Assembly: GCA_031423155.1 (NCBI GenBank)
Contig: JANPEZ010000178.1
Span: 1 to 58,179, forward strand
Length of the DNA: 58,179 nucleotides
Source of the DNA: JANPEZ01 sp031423155
GTDB lineage: Bacteria; Actinomycetota; UBA4738; HRBIN12
Direction: 5' to 3'
Part shown: piece after piece, positions 1 through 7,808 of the stretch
How the letters are laid out: every line of letters begins with the position of its first letter
Position numbering within the stretch: the first letter of the stretch is position 1
Notes under the pieces: generated by a model
What the model was told of the DNA's origin: nothing
Database searches by the model: none
Seen by the model: the letters and a program-made list of their open reading frames with translations, nothing else
Translations under genes and position numbers: made by a program

Positions 1-474
1 GGCAGCGACCTGCGCGATGAGTGGCAACTGGATCTCTTCCACCCGGTGGACCAGGCTCTCAGGCGTGAATACGTTGAAACACGCGTGAGGCAACGACTTC
101 ATCAGCGAGTCTTTCGAATCAGAGTCCTAGACGCGTATGCGCGAAAGTGCGCCCTGTGCCGCCTCGGCCACGCGGAACTACTCGACGCTGCGCACATCAA
201 GGAGGACGCCGATGGAGGTGAGCCCGTCGTTTCGAACGGACTGGCGATGTGCGCCATACACCACCGCGCGTTCGACAGCGACGTTCTCGGCATCACGCCC
301 GATTACGTCGTCCGGATCCGACCAGACGTACTGGAGGAGCATGATGGACCGACATTGCGCCACGCGCTTCAAGCGATGGAGGGCGAGAAGCTCTGGGTAC
401 CTCGCAGCAAACCGGCGCAACCGGATCGAGACTTGCTGGAGGCACGTTTCCAGCGATTCAAGCTGGCAGGCTGA
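1..474 (+). CDS. HNH endonuclease domain protein, 5'-truncated by window edge
   Basis: The frame is open from base 1, so the visible 157 residues are the C-terminal part of a longer protein; a GTG at 46 is not a needed start. It carries an HNH nuclease fold: a CALC zinc knuckle, then LDAAHI (first His), a central SNGLAMC with the Asn, and HHRAFD (last His). Such domains cut DNA with a single metal ion and often sit at the end of restriction enzymes or defence proteins. It converges on the DNA glycosylase downstream, 14 bases away. The substrate cannot be told because the N-terminal part lies outside the window. Confidence 0.8.
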   Translation, partial: GSDLRDEWQLDLFHPVDQALRREYVETRVRQRLHQRVFRIRVLDAYARKCALCRLGHAELLDAAHIKEDADGGEPVVSNGLAMCAIHHRAFDSDVLGITPDYVVRIRPDVLEEHDGPTLRHALQAMEGEKLWVPRSKPAQPDRDLLEARFQRFKLAG

Positions 475-488
475 AGCTCTTCAGGCGG

Positions 489-1142
489 CTACCGCTTCCT
501 TCGCGCATGGGCGTAGAGGCATCTCGTCTCGAGTGGACATCCCTTGCACTTCGGAGTGGTTTCGAGGCAGACCTCTTCGGCGAAGTCCAGCACCGACCAG
601 TTCCACTCGACGGCGCCTTCGGCCGGCGTTACCCAATCCACCAGGTCCCATAGCTCTCGACTCGTCGAGACCAACCTTCCTCCGGGAAGGCCGAAGTAGC
701 GCTGGTACACGCGGGCGCTGACGCCGTCGACGGTGGGGACTCGTTTGCCGAACGCCACCGCCAGGGTTGCGTTCGTCGCGTACTTGCCGACGCCCGGAAG
801 ACGCAGGAGATCGTTGCGGTTCTTCGGGACGCCGCCGATGCGGGCGACCTCAGCGGCGAGCTCGATCAGCGACGCCGCTCGCTTGACCAGGCCGAGGGGC
901 TTGATGACGGCCGCGACCTCGGATTCAGCGGCGGCCGCCAGAGATGCCGCGTCGGACCAACGGTCGAAGAACCCGTCGTAGATCTTGGCGACCGTGGAGG
1001 ACCGTGAACGCTGGAGCATGACCTCGGCGACCAGCACCCGCCAGGGATCGGTCGTGTCCCTCCAGGGGAAGTCGCGGCGGTGGGACGGACCCCACGCCGC
1101 GATGCCTCGGTAGAACTCCGTGGCGTCGTTGCGGGGCTTCAC
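489..1142 (-). CDS. HhH-GPD DNA glycosylase, Mig/MutY type with 4Fe-4S cluster
   Basis: A 217-residue base-excision DNA glycosylase. The helix-hairpin-helix is LPGVGKY (residues 115-121), the catalytic Asp is D139 in TVDGV, and the cluster ligands are C192-x6-C199-x2-C202-x5-C208. The residue that is Lys in endonuclease III and Ser in MutY is Tyr here (Y121), 18 residues before the Asp. That is the arrangement known from the archaeal T:G-mismatch glycosylase Mig (Tyr126/Asp144). There is no C-terminal NUDIX-like domain as in full MutY (about 350 residues). Start is GTG, two bases after the stop of the upstream gene, so the two are probably translated together. T:G repair is the best guess and A:G repair is the alternative. 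Confidence 0.8.
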   Translation of the reverse strand: MKPRNDATEFYRGIAAWGPSHRRDFPWRDTTDPWRVLVAEVMLQRSRSSTVAKIYDGFFDRWSDAASLAAAAESEVAAVIKPLGLVKRAASLIELAAEVARIGGVPKNRNDLLRLPGVGKYATNATLAVAFGKRVPTVDGVSARVYQRYFGLPGGRLVSTSRELWDLVDWVTPAEGAVEWNWSVLDFAEEVCLETTPKCKGCPLETRCLYAHARRKR

Positions 1143-1144
1143 TC

Positions 1145-1552
1145 CTACAGGATGTCACCCTCTTCGAGCCACAGCTCGCTCCAGGCCGCCTCGAACTTGG
1201 GGCGGTCCTCCTCGCGCCAGCGGTCGCAGATGCTGTCTATGAGGATCACGGGGCCGGCGGTGTCGAAGCCCGCGGGCGAGTAGAACGGCAGGAATACGGT
1301 CTCCTCCTCGTGCTCGAACCGCAGGATCTGACAGGGAAGCAGGTCCCGGAAGAACGCGGTGAGGGCGTTGCGGACGTAGACGGCGGTGCTGTCGATGCTC
1401 CACTTGCCCAGGTGCGAGGCGCGCACGGTCACACGATCGACGTCGACCTCGGCGATCCTCCAACTGACTCCCGAGTACTTCGCGAACTGCCCCTGGATGT
1501 GGTGAACGGCTTCGTTAGCTAGCCACGCGAGTCGCTGCCCTGCATCGGTCAT
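1145..1552 (-). CDS. Uncharacterised protein cotranscribed with the DNA glycosylase
   Basis: A 135-residue soluble protein that I do not recognise. It has no signal peptide or membrane segment, is acidic at its C-terminus (LWLEEGDIL), and contains one Cys in LLPCQIL and another in DSICDRW. A good ribosome site (GGGAG) lies five bases before the ATG. Its 180-base leader holds a SAM-riboswitch-like structure, so it is the first gene controlled by that element, with the glycosylase two bases downstream. The pairing suggests a role with DNA repair or modification, but nothing in the sequence proves it. Confidence 0.6.
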   Translation of the reverse strand: MTDAGQRLAWLANEAVHHIQGQFAKYSGVSWRIAEVDVDRVTVRASHLGKWSIDSTAVYVRNALTAFFRDLLPCQILRFEHEEETVFLPFYSPAGFDTAGPVILIDSICDRWREEDRPKFEAAWSELWLEEGDIL

Positions 1553-1601
1553 GCCATCTCCCTTCCGGGAGGGACACCCGATGCGCCGGACACTTCGTTG
1601 C

Positions 1602-1615
1602 CCGGCCTAGGCCGG
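1602..1615. other. 14-bp perfect palindrome in the leader
   Basis: CCGGCCTAGGCCGG is a perfect inverted repeat located between the aptamer-like structure and the start codon of the downstream minus-strand gene. In the transcript it would form a strong hairpin directly after the aptamer, where an expression-platform stem is expected. No U-tract follows, so it is not a classical terminator. Confidence 0.5.
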
Positions 1616-1618
1616 ACC

Positions 1619-1699
1619 GCATCCCCACGAGAAGTGGGCAGGCACCTTGGGTGTCCATCCCAGGTTGCCGGGCCCGGCGAACCGGGCCGCTCCTGATGC
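1619..1699 (-). promoter_or_regulatory. SAM-I/IV-like riboswitch aptamer (candidate)
   Basis: Read on the minus strand, the segment folds as a four-helix junction. P1 is GCATC/GATGC, P2 is GGCCCGG-TTCG-CCGGGCC, P3 starts with GGCAACC and closes with GGTGCC, and P4 is CCCAC/GTGGG. The P3 pair GGCAACC...GGTGCC, with AA opposite a single U, is the hallmark SAM-binding internal loop of the SAM-I/SAM-IV clan. P2 ends in a tight TTCG loop, so the usual P2-loop pseudoknot seems absent; this is a variant or a degenerate copy. The gene downstream (1145-1552) is not a recognisable methionine-pathway gene. Confidence 0.5.
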
Positions 1700-1732
1700 T
1701 TACGCCTCGATGCTACCGCACGCCACCGACGT

Positions 1733-2209
1733 TCACGGGTTCAGGGTCAGCTTGTACCGCACGATCTGGTCACTCACGCGTGTCCACTCGGCCTCGCCGG
1801 TGACGTTGAGGTAGATGCCGGTACCACCGGCGACCGCCGACTTCAGCGTGACTCCGGCGGTGGCCTTGTCCCGCAGGTACATCGTCTGCAGCGACACGGT
1901 GCCCCCGTCCAACTTGAGGACCGCGTCGCAGACGATCTCGACGGGTTCGTTGTTGGTCTGGATGCACGATTGGCCCATGTGGCCGATCTCCTTGCCGTTA
2001 TCGGTCAAGACCGACGTGCGCGTCGAGGAGTCGCCAAGGCTCTGGCCCGCCGGGAAGATGTCAACGACGTGGGAGACGAAACGCTCGGCCTTGAAATGCA
2101 GAACGACCGGATCGGAGATCGGCACCCTCTTGCCTACCCCGATCGCGATGGTCGCCCAGGTGGCGACGACTGCAGTCACGATCGCGGCTACAACGAGCTT
2201 GCTTCGCAT
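1733..2209 (-). CDS. Secreted allene-oxide-cyclase-barrel-like protein
   Basis: A 158-residue exported protein. The N-terminus (MRSKLV, then a hydrophobic run of about 17 residues) is a signal peptide or membrane anchor. The body is a string of beta strands ending in GTGIYLNVTGEAEWTRV, resembling the allene oxide cyclase / dirigent-type barrel found in small actinobacterial secreted proteins. Two Cys (SCIQ and VCDA) may form a disulfide outside the cell. An AGGAGGG ribosome site precedes the ATG. A catalytic role is not implied; most bacterial members are uncharacterised. Confidence 0.55.
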   Translation of the reverse strand: MRSKLVVAAIVTAVVATWATIAIGVGKRVPISDPVVLHFKAERFVSHVVDIFPAGQSLGDSSTRTSVLTDNGKEIGHMGQSCIQTNNEPVEIVCDAVLKLDGGTVSLQTMYLRDKATAGVTLKSAVAGGTGIYLNVTGEAEWTRVSDQIVRYKLTLNP

Positions 2210-2229
2210 GGCGCTTCCCTCCTATGGGG

Positions 2230-2619
2230 TCAGGCGACGGCTTCGATCTGGCTGGTGCAGGCGCTGCAGCGGGTCGCGGCCTTCGGGATCTCCGACAGGC
2301 AGTGAGGACACTCTCGGGTGGCGGCCTCCGGTGACTTCTTGAGACGCCCGTACGCCTTGATGACCATGAACATGACCAGTCCGACGGTTATGAAGGAGAT
2401 GACCGTGTTCAGGAATGCACCGTAGTAGATGTGCACGCTCCCCGCGTTCAGCATCAGCGAGTTGAAATCGGGTTGCCCGAATATCCCTCCTAGGAGCGGA
2501 GTAACCACGAACCCTATGAATCCATCGACGACCGTCTTGAACGCGAGCGCCATGATGAGCGCAACCGCGATCTCGATGAGATCGCCCTTCATCAGAAAGG
2601 CCTTGAACTCCTTGATCAT
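2230..2619 (-). CDS. mscL: Large-conductance mechanosensitive channel MscL
   Basis: A 129-residue channel subunit that opens under membrane tension to release solutes during osmotic downshock. The N-terminal helix MIKEFKAFLMKGD and first membrane helix with IAVALIMALAF...VDGFIGFVVTPLLGG are the MscL signature; the second membrane helix is INTVISF-like at about residues 71-88. The C-terminal tail carries CPHC...CSAC, a small zinc-ribbon-like knuckle seen in some actinobacterial MscL proteins in place of the plain helical bundle. The start at 2619 is chosen for its GGGGGAG ribosome site; the frame stays open upstream but loses homology. Confidence 0.93.
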   Translation of the reverse strand: MIKEFKAFLMKGDLIEIAVALIMALAFKTVVDGFIGFVVTPLLGGIFGQPDFNSLMLNAGSVHIYYGAFLNTVISFITVGLVMFMVIKAYGRLKKSPEAATRECPHCLSEIPKAATRCSACTSQIEAVA

Positions 2620-2684
2620 GTCTGCTCCCCCTTCTCGTAGGCGAGAAGTCACGCACGCGCCCGCGAGGAGCGCAAGCCCCCAGG

Positions 2685-3470
2685 TCAGGCGTCGATGTGC
2701 TCGTTCGCCTTCCTGACGATCCGGGCCGAGATGGTCCGGGGCATGATCCGGAAACCGAACTCGGCGAGGCGCCACTTGAAGCCGGGCACCGCCCAGGGCC
2801 TGCCTGACTCGATCGCTCGGTAACCCCACTCGGCCATCTCGGCCGCGCTCGGCAGCTTCTTGCCGTGCACGAGCTTGGACCCCTGCATCACGGCTCTGTC
2901 CTGGAAGGTGCTCCGATAGGGCGGCGGGCAAAGGGCCGTCGCCGTCACACCGGTCCCTCGCAGCTCCTCGTTCAGGGCGACCGACAGGGACAGGACGTAG
3001 GCCTTGGACGCGTGGTAGACGGCCATGAACGGTCCCGGCTCGAACGAGGCCATGCTGCCCAGAGCTGCGACGCGACCGTGACCGCGCTCGATCATCCCGG
3101 GCAGGAACAGCCGGGTCATCTGGGTGAGAGCGATCACGTTGACATCCATCATGGCCGTCAGCTTCGCGAGGTCAGACTCGGCCAAGGCGCCCCAATCCGC
3201 GAAACCGGCAGCGTTGATCAGGTAGTCGATGACGAGCCCTCGCTCGGATACGGCGTGGAACACCTCTTGCGACGCACCGGCTGCCGACAGATCCTTCGCG
3301 ATCACGGTTGCGGTGACGCCGTAGCGCTCCTCCACTTCCTGGGCGAGATCCTCCATGGCGGCTCCGCCGCGAGCCACCAGGACCGGAGCGACGCCGTCCC
3401 GCGCGTACAGCTTCGCGAGCTCGGCTCCGATCCCGCTCGAGGCTCCCGTGATCAATGCTGTCCGGCTCAT
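2685..3470 (-). CDS. Short-chain dehydrogenase/reductase (SDR)
   Basis: A 261-residue classical SDR. The nucleotide site TGASSGIG is at residues 8-15, NAAG follows at about 86, and the catalytic YxxxK is YHASK with an upstream Ser (LGSMASF). The C-terminal part (SARIVRKANEHIDA) resembles the DltE/YdfG-like branch that reduces carbonyls with NADP(H). It overlaps glnE by four bases (ATGA), so it is translated from the glnE transcript; no functional link to nitrogen control is evident. The substrate is unknown. Confidence 0.88.
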   Translation of the reverse strand: MSRTALITGASSGIGAELAKLYARDGVAPVLVARGGAAMEDLAQEVEERYGVTATVIAKDLSAAGASQEVFHAVSERGLVIDYLINAAGFADWGALAESDLAKLTAMMDVNVIALTQMTRLFLPGMIERGHGRVAALGSMASFEPGPFMAVYHASKAYVLSLSVALNEELRGTGVTATALCPPPYRSTFQDRAVMQGSKLVHGKKLPSAAEMAEWGYRAIESGRPWAVPGFKWRLAEFGFRIMPRTISARIVRKANEHIDA

Positions 3471-6100
3471 GGCTCGACGTTACCCGCGTCCTCGGAGAAG
3501 AGCCTCTCCATCGCCCGGCGACACCGGCGCGTGACCCTTAGGTAGTCGTCGAGGAAGGACTGACGGGGATACTCCTGGTAGCCGAGACGGCGCGCCAGGG
3601 CCGCCTGGTCCTCGGGCGAGGCGGGCAGCGACTCGGCGTGCAGGCGCCGGTCCACCTCGAGGGCGTTCTTCACGTCCGACAGGAACACGAACGCCTCGCC
3701 TAGCGCGACCGCAACGGAGTCGCCGATCAGTTTCGCCCCGGCGAGCAGCTCGATCGCGTCGAGGGTCCTTCGGGTCCTTATGGAGGGGTTCGCACCACCA
3801 TGGCGCATCAGCGAAAGCTCGACCGCGAACTGCACGTCGGCCAGGGAGCCGTATCCGAGCTTGAAGTGGAACTTGGCCGCCTCGGGGGGCTTCACGCGTT
3901 CGCGCTCGATGCGCTCGCGCATATGCCGGATGTCGGCGATCCGGTCGATCGTCAGGCCGTCCGGCGGGTAGGCGAAATCAGCCGCGTTGAGCTCGAACCT
4001 CCTGCCGAGACCTTCATCGCCGGCTACCGCGCGCGCGCGCAGCAGCGACTGGAACTCCCAGGTCTGCGCGTAGCGCTCCCAGTACTCAAGGAACCCGGCC
4101 ATCGACCGGGCCAATGGCCCGCTGCGGCCCTCCGGTCGAAGATCTGCGTCGGGCTCCCATCCCGCCTCGCGGACGTACTTGAGGACCCGCTCGGCAGTCT
4201 CCGAGGCGCTGCGAAGGTCGCCGGGGCCTTCGCCTTCGTAGACGAACATGAGGTCGAGGTCGCTGGCGAAGTTCAGCTCCTGGGCTCCGAGCTTGCCCAG
4301 TCCGAGGACCGCGAAAGGCAGAGTGGGGGCGGCTGCCGCGAGGGCTTCCTCGATCACACCGTCCGCGATCGAGGCGATCGCCGCGCCGGTCTCTCTGGGT
4401 TGCAGCTCCCTGGCGGCGTAGCGACCGACGGTCGCGACCAGCGCTGCCTGAAGGTCCGCCGGTCCGGCGGCCCCGAGAGCCTCGATCCGATCCGGACTCG
4501 CGACCAGCAGATCGGTCGCGAACGAACTGGCCGCCGCGATGTGGGCGAGTCTTCGAGCGGCGGTCGGGTCGGCGGCCAGGGCGTCGGCAGGGCCCGACCT
4601 GTCGCCGACGGATTCCGCCACTCGCTCCAGGCGAACGAGAGCCGAATCCGGATCGGCGGCCAGTGATAGGACCGGCGCGATGACCGGGAACACGTTGGCC
4701 ATCACCTTGCCCATCCGGGTCGTCGGATCGACGATGCGTCGCAGGACCTCGTAAGAGCGAGCCGGCGAGACGAACCCCAGACCCGCGAGCAGCTCTTGGG
4801 TCGCGGCTCTGTCGTGGCTCTGGGTCGCGGGCCCGGCGAACGCCTCTAGCAGGGGGCGATAGAACAGTCGCTCGTGAAGTCCTCTGACCAGAGCGGTCTG
4901 TCTGTCGTACTCGGCCTGAAGTTCGCTTGCGGTCGCGAAGGACAGTGAACGTGCCAAAGTCGTCCTAGCCTTCGGATCCGTAGGAAGGTCATGGGTCTGA
5001 AGGTCCCGGACGATCTGCAGCCGGTGCTCCAGGGTCCGCAGGAACCTGTATGCGTCGGCCAGCGCGGCTGCATCGGCATGAGCGACGAAACCCTCCTCCG
5101 CGAGGGCCTGAAGGGCTGCGAGCGTGTTGGGGCTCCTCAGCTGAGGGTCTCGGCGACCGTGGACTATCTGCAGGAGCTGAACCGCGAACTCGATGTCGCG
5201 GATCCCGCCGCGGCCGCGCTTGACCTCGGTGAACTCTTTGCCGCGCGCGCGGATGTACTCCTCCAGGCGTACCTTGGTCTGGCGGACTTCCTCGATGGCT
5301 TGCGGCGCAAGCTCTCTGGGATAGACGATCGGTGTGACGCCATCGACGAAGGCCGACCCGAGCCAAGGATCTCCGGCGACGGGACGGGCCTTGATCATCG
5401 CCTGACGCTCCCATGTCGCCGACTGGCGTTCGTAGTACTCGAGCGTCGCGTCGATGCTGCGACTCAGCACTCCCGAACGGCCGCCGGGACGCAGGCCGGG
5501 ATCGACCCTGAGAGACAGGCCCTCTGCCGTCGGCTCGGACAGGAGAGCGATGAAACGGGCGGCGACACGCTCGGCCTCGACCTGATCCGCACCCGCCTCA
5601 TGCAGGAAGATCAGGTCCACGTCGCTTGCGTAGTTCAGTTCGCTGCCACCAAGCTTGCCGAGCGCGATGACGGCGAACCTGAGTTCGCCCGCGGCGGTGG
5701 AGCACGCTCTCGTGATGCAGGCGTCCGCGACCGCGCTGATCTCGGCGACCGTCTCTTCCAGGGGAGCGCCGCTGAGGTCGCGTGCGGCCACCCGGAGCAT
5801 CGCGCGGCGCCGGAAGAGGCGCAGACCTTCGGCGATCCCGAGAGCCGCCACGTCGGTCGATAGTTCCCTGTCGAGGCTCTCCCGAGATCGTGGCTGCAGC
5901 CCGTCGAACGCCTCGGTTTCCTCGGGATGGCGAACGAGGAAGTCGGCCGCCGCCGTGGAGAAGCCGAGTAGCCGGGCCGCCGGGATCACGGCCTCCGGGG
6001 AGAAAGACCCGCCGGCGGTTGCGACGCGCTCCAGGGCCGTGCGGGCGAGTTCGGGATCGGGGGCCTCGGCCGTCGGCTCGGGCGCGGTCGCATCGGTCAC
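3467..6100 (-). CDS. glnE: Bifunctional glutamine synthetase adenylyltransferase/deadenylase GlnE
   Basis: An 877-residue enzyme that attaches AMP to, and removes it from, glutamine synthetase in response to nitrogen state. It has two nucleotidyltransferase cores: GGSELNYASDVDLIF (about residues 151-165) and GAQELNFASDLDLMF (about 605-620). Both keep the metal-binding D-x-D, so both activities look intact. The length is slightly below the E. coli enzyme (946). It is divergent from the neighbouring glnA, 225 bases away, and overlaps the downstream SDR gene. In mycobacteria glnE also sits beside a glnA-type gene. Confidence 0.95.
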   Translation of the reverse strand: MTDATAPEPTAEAPDPELARTALERVATAGGSFSPEAVIPAARLLGFSTAAADFLVRHPEETEAFDGLQPRSRESLDRELSTDVAALGIAEGLRLFRRRAMLRVAARDLSGAPLEETVAEISAVADACITRACSTAAGELRFAVIALGKLGGSELNYASDVDLIFLHEAGADQVEAERVAARFIALLSEPTAEGLSLRVDPGLRPGGRSGVLSRSIDATLEYYERQSATWERQAMIKARPVAGDPWLGSAFVDGVTPIVYPRELAPQAIEEVRQTKVRLEEYIRARGKEFTEVKRGRGGIRDIEFAVQLLQIVHGRRDPQLRSPNTLAALQALAEEGFVAHADAAALADAYRFLRTLEHRLQIVRDLQTHDLPTDPKARTTLARSLSFATASELQAEYDRQTALVRGLHERLFYRPLLEAFAGPATQSHDRAATQELLAGLGFVSPARSYEVLRRIVDPTTRMGKVMANVFPVIAPVLSLAADPDSALVRLERVAESVGDRSGPADALAADPTAARRLAHIAAASSFATDLLVASPDRIEALGAAGPADLQAALVATVGRYAARELQPRETGAAIASIADGVIEEALAAAAPTLPFAVLGLGKLGAQELNFASDLDLMFVYEGEGPGDLRSASETAERVLKYVREAGWEPDADLRPEGRSGPLARSMAGFLEYWERYAQTWEFQSLLRARAVAGDEGLGRRFELNAADFAYPPDGLTIDRIADIRHMRERIERERVKPPEAAKFHFKLGYGSLADVQFAVELSLMRHGGANPSIRTRRTLDAIELLAGAKLIGDSVAVALGEAFVFLSDVKNALEVDRRLHAESLPASPEDQAALARRLGYQEYPRQSFLDDYLRVTRRCRRAMERLFSEDAGNVEP

Positions 6101-6146
6101 GTGCGCATCGTAGTGCCCTCTGGGTTAGATCCTTCGGGCCGGGCCT

Positions 6147-6254
6147 TCACTCCAAGATCGCGTCGACCTCTATCTCGACGAGCCACCGGGGGTCAAGCAG
6201 GCCGCTCACGACGGGTTCGTACGGAGAGCCCGAAGAGATCAGCCTGCGCTCCAC
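6147..6254 (-). pseudogene. RidA/YjgF-family gene with internal deletion (35 codons)
   Basis: A GTG-started frame encodes VERRLISSGSPYEPVVS joined directly to GLLDPRWLVEIEVDAILE and a stop. The first half matches the N-terminus of RidA-type imine deaminases (RLISSGSPYE), and the second half their C-terminus (VDPRWLVEIEVDA). The central 70-80 residues, including the Arg that binds the carboxylate, are missing. The frame is preserved across the join. It is most likely a decayed gene between glnE and glnA; a tiny functional product is unlikely. Confidence 0.7.
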
Positions 6255-6325
6255 CTGAAGCCTCCTGTTGCCAGATGTAACCGCAGCGTAACCGGCCGAG
6301 TACCGCCCGCCTCTAACCTGACCCG

Positions 6326-7654
6326 ATGGCCCTAACCGCTGAATCCGAGTACGTCCTGAGGACGATCGAAGAGCGCGGCATACGCTTCATCCGCCTCTGG
6401 TTCACCGACGTGCTGGGGTTCCTCAAGTCGTTCACCATCACCTCGCAGGAACTCGAAGGCGCATTCGCCGAGGGGATGGGCTTCGACGGCTCATCGATCG
6501 AGGGCTTCGCCCGGATCCAGGAATCCGACATGGTTGCACTCCCGGACCCGAGCACCTTCCAGATCATCCCTTGGAAGTCCGAAGCACCGGTCGCACGCAT
6601 GTTCTGCGACGTCTACAACCCCGACGGCACGCCCTTCGACGGCGACCCTCGCTCGGTCCTAAAGCGACAGCTGAAACGAGCGAGCGACCTCGGGTTCATC
6701 TTCTACGTCGGCCCCGAACTCGAGTACTTCTACTTCAAGGCCTCCGACGATCCGACGTTCCTTGACCAGGCCGGCTACTTCGATGAAACGCCGCTCGACG
6801 TAGCGACCGACTACCGCAAGCGCACGGTCGCCTACCTCGAAGCCATGGGCATCCCCGTCGAGTACGTTCACCACGAAGTCGCCCCGAGTCAGCACGAGAT
6901 CGACCTTCGATACACGGACGCCCTGACGATGGCCGACAACGTCATGGCGTATCGCTTGACCGTCAAGGAGGTCGCGCAGGAGTTCGGGATCTACGCCACC
7001 TTCATGCCCAAGCCGGTGTCAGGGGTCAACGGGAGCGGCATGCATACCCATCAATCGCTCTTCGCGGGCGACCGCAACGCCTTCTTCGATCCCGCGGACG
7101 AGTACCACCTGTCGAAGACCGCCAAGTCCTACATCGCCGGACTGCTTCGCCACGCGCCCGAGATCACACTCGTGACCAACCAGTGGGTCAACTCCTACAA
7201 GAGGCTCGTGCCGGGGTTCGAAGCCCCGGTCTACGTCTGTTGGGCTCGGCGCAACCGCAGTGCACTGGTGCGCGTCCCGATGTACAAGCCGGGCAAGGAG
7301 GGCGCGACGCGCATCGAGTACCGGTCTCCGGATCCGGCCTGCAACCCGTACCTGGCGTTCGCCTCGATGCTGGCCGCTGGCCTTGCCGGCGTCGAGGGCG
7401 AGTACGAGCTGCCCCCTGAGGCCTCGAACAACATCTACGAGATGAGCGCCGAGGAGCGCTCGGTCGCGGGGATCGAGTCCCTGCCGCAAGACCTACACGA
7501 CGCCATCGCGCTGGCGGAGGGATCGGACGTGCTGAGGACCGCGCTGGGCGAGCACGTTCACGAGTATCTGATCCGCAACAAGCGCGAAGAGTGGGACGGA
7601 TTCAAGGCCTACGTGACGCCTTACGAGCTTGAGCGGTATCTGCCGATCCTCTGA
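6326..7654 (+). CDS. glnA: Glutamine synthetase, type I (GSI-alpha / GlnA2-like length)
   Basis: A 442-residue enzyme making glutamine from glutamate, ammonia and ATP. Marker segments are GMGFDGSSIEGF (about residues 50-61), FYVGPELEYF, the His-containing VHHEVAPSQHEID, the ammonia/ATP loop NQWVNSYKRLVPG and the RIEYRSPDPACNPYLAF block. The length matches the short GSI-alpha form (B. subtilis 444) rather than the longer beta form with its 25-residue insert. A Tyr is present in NIYEMS, the region where the beta form is adenylylated, but alpha enzymes keep it too. So whether the divergent glnE acts on this enzyme is open. Confidence 0.95.
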   Translation: MALTAESEYVLRTIEERGIRFIRLWFTDVLGFLKSFTITSQELEGAFAEGMGFDGSSIEGFARIQESDMVALPDPSTFQIIPWKSEAPVARMFCDVYNPDGTPFDGDPRSVLKRQLKRASDLGFIFYVGPELEYFYFKASDDPTFLDQAGYFDETPLDVATDYRKRTVAYLEAMGIPVEYVHHEVAPSQHEIDLRYTDALTMADNVMAYRLTVKEVAQEFGIYATFMPKPVSGVNGSGMHTHQSLFAGDRNAFFDPADEYHLSKTAKSYIAGLLRHAPEITLVTNQWVNSYKRLVPGFEAPVYVCWARRNRSALVRVPMYKPGKEGATRIEYRSPDPACNPYLAFASMLAAGLAGVEGEYELPPEASNNIYEMSAEERSVAGIESLPQDLHDAIALAEGSDVLRTALGEHVHEYLIRNKREEWDGFKAYVTPYELERYLPIL

Positions 7655-7695
7655 CCCCGGTCCGTGGGTCCTCAAGTCAGCGCCGAAAGTCCAGA

Positions 7696-7724
7696 TTGAC
7701 ATAGAGCCGCGGAAGCGCAACTCT
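7696..7724 (+). promoter_or_regulatory. Candidate sigma-70-type promoter of the giant surface-protein gene
   Basis: A perfect -35 hexamer TTGACA (7696-7701) is followed 17 bases later by AACTCT (7719-7724), which keeps the A2 and T6 of a -10 box. It lies about 85 bases before the ATG at 7809 and after the glnA stop. The -10 is weak, so this is a suggestion only. Confidence 0.3.
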
Positions 7725-7808
7725 CTAGCGTTAGTTTCGTACGCCATTCGGAGGATGCGCCGTCCCCCGAACGAAGGTTGCCCGCCAGCACACATAGGAG
7801 ACCGAGCC

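Noticed and set aside
2620..2931. N-terminal extension of MscL
   Set aside because: The extension overlaps the SDR gene end, and MIKEF is the standard MscL start with a strong ribosome site.
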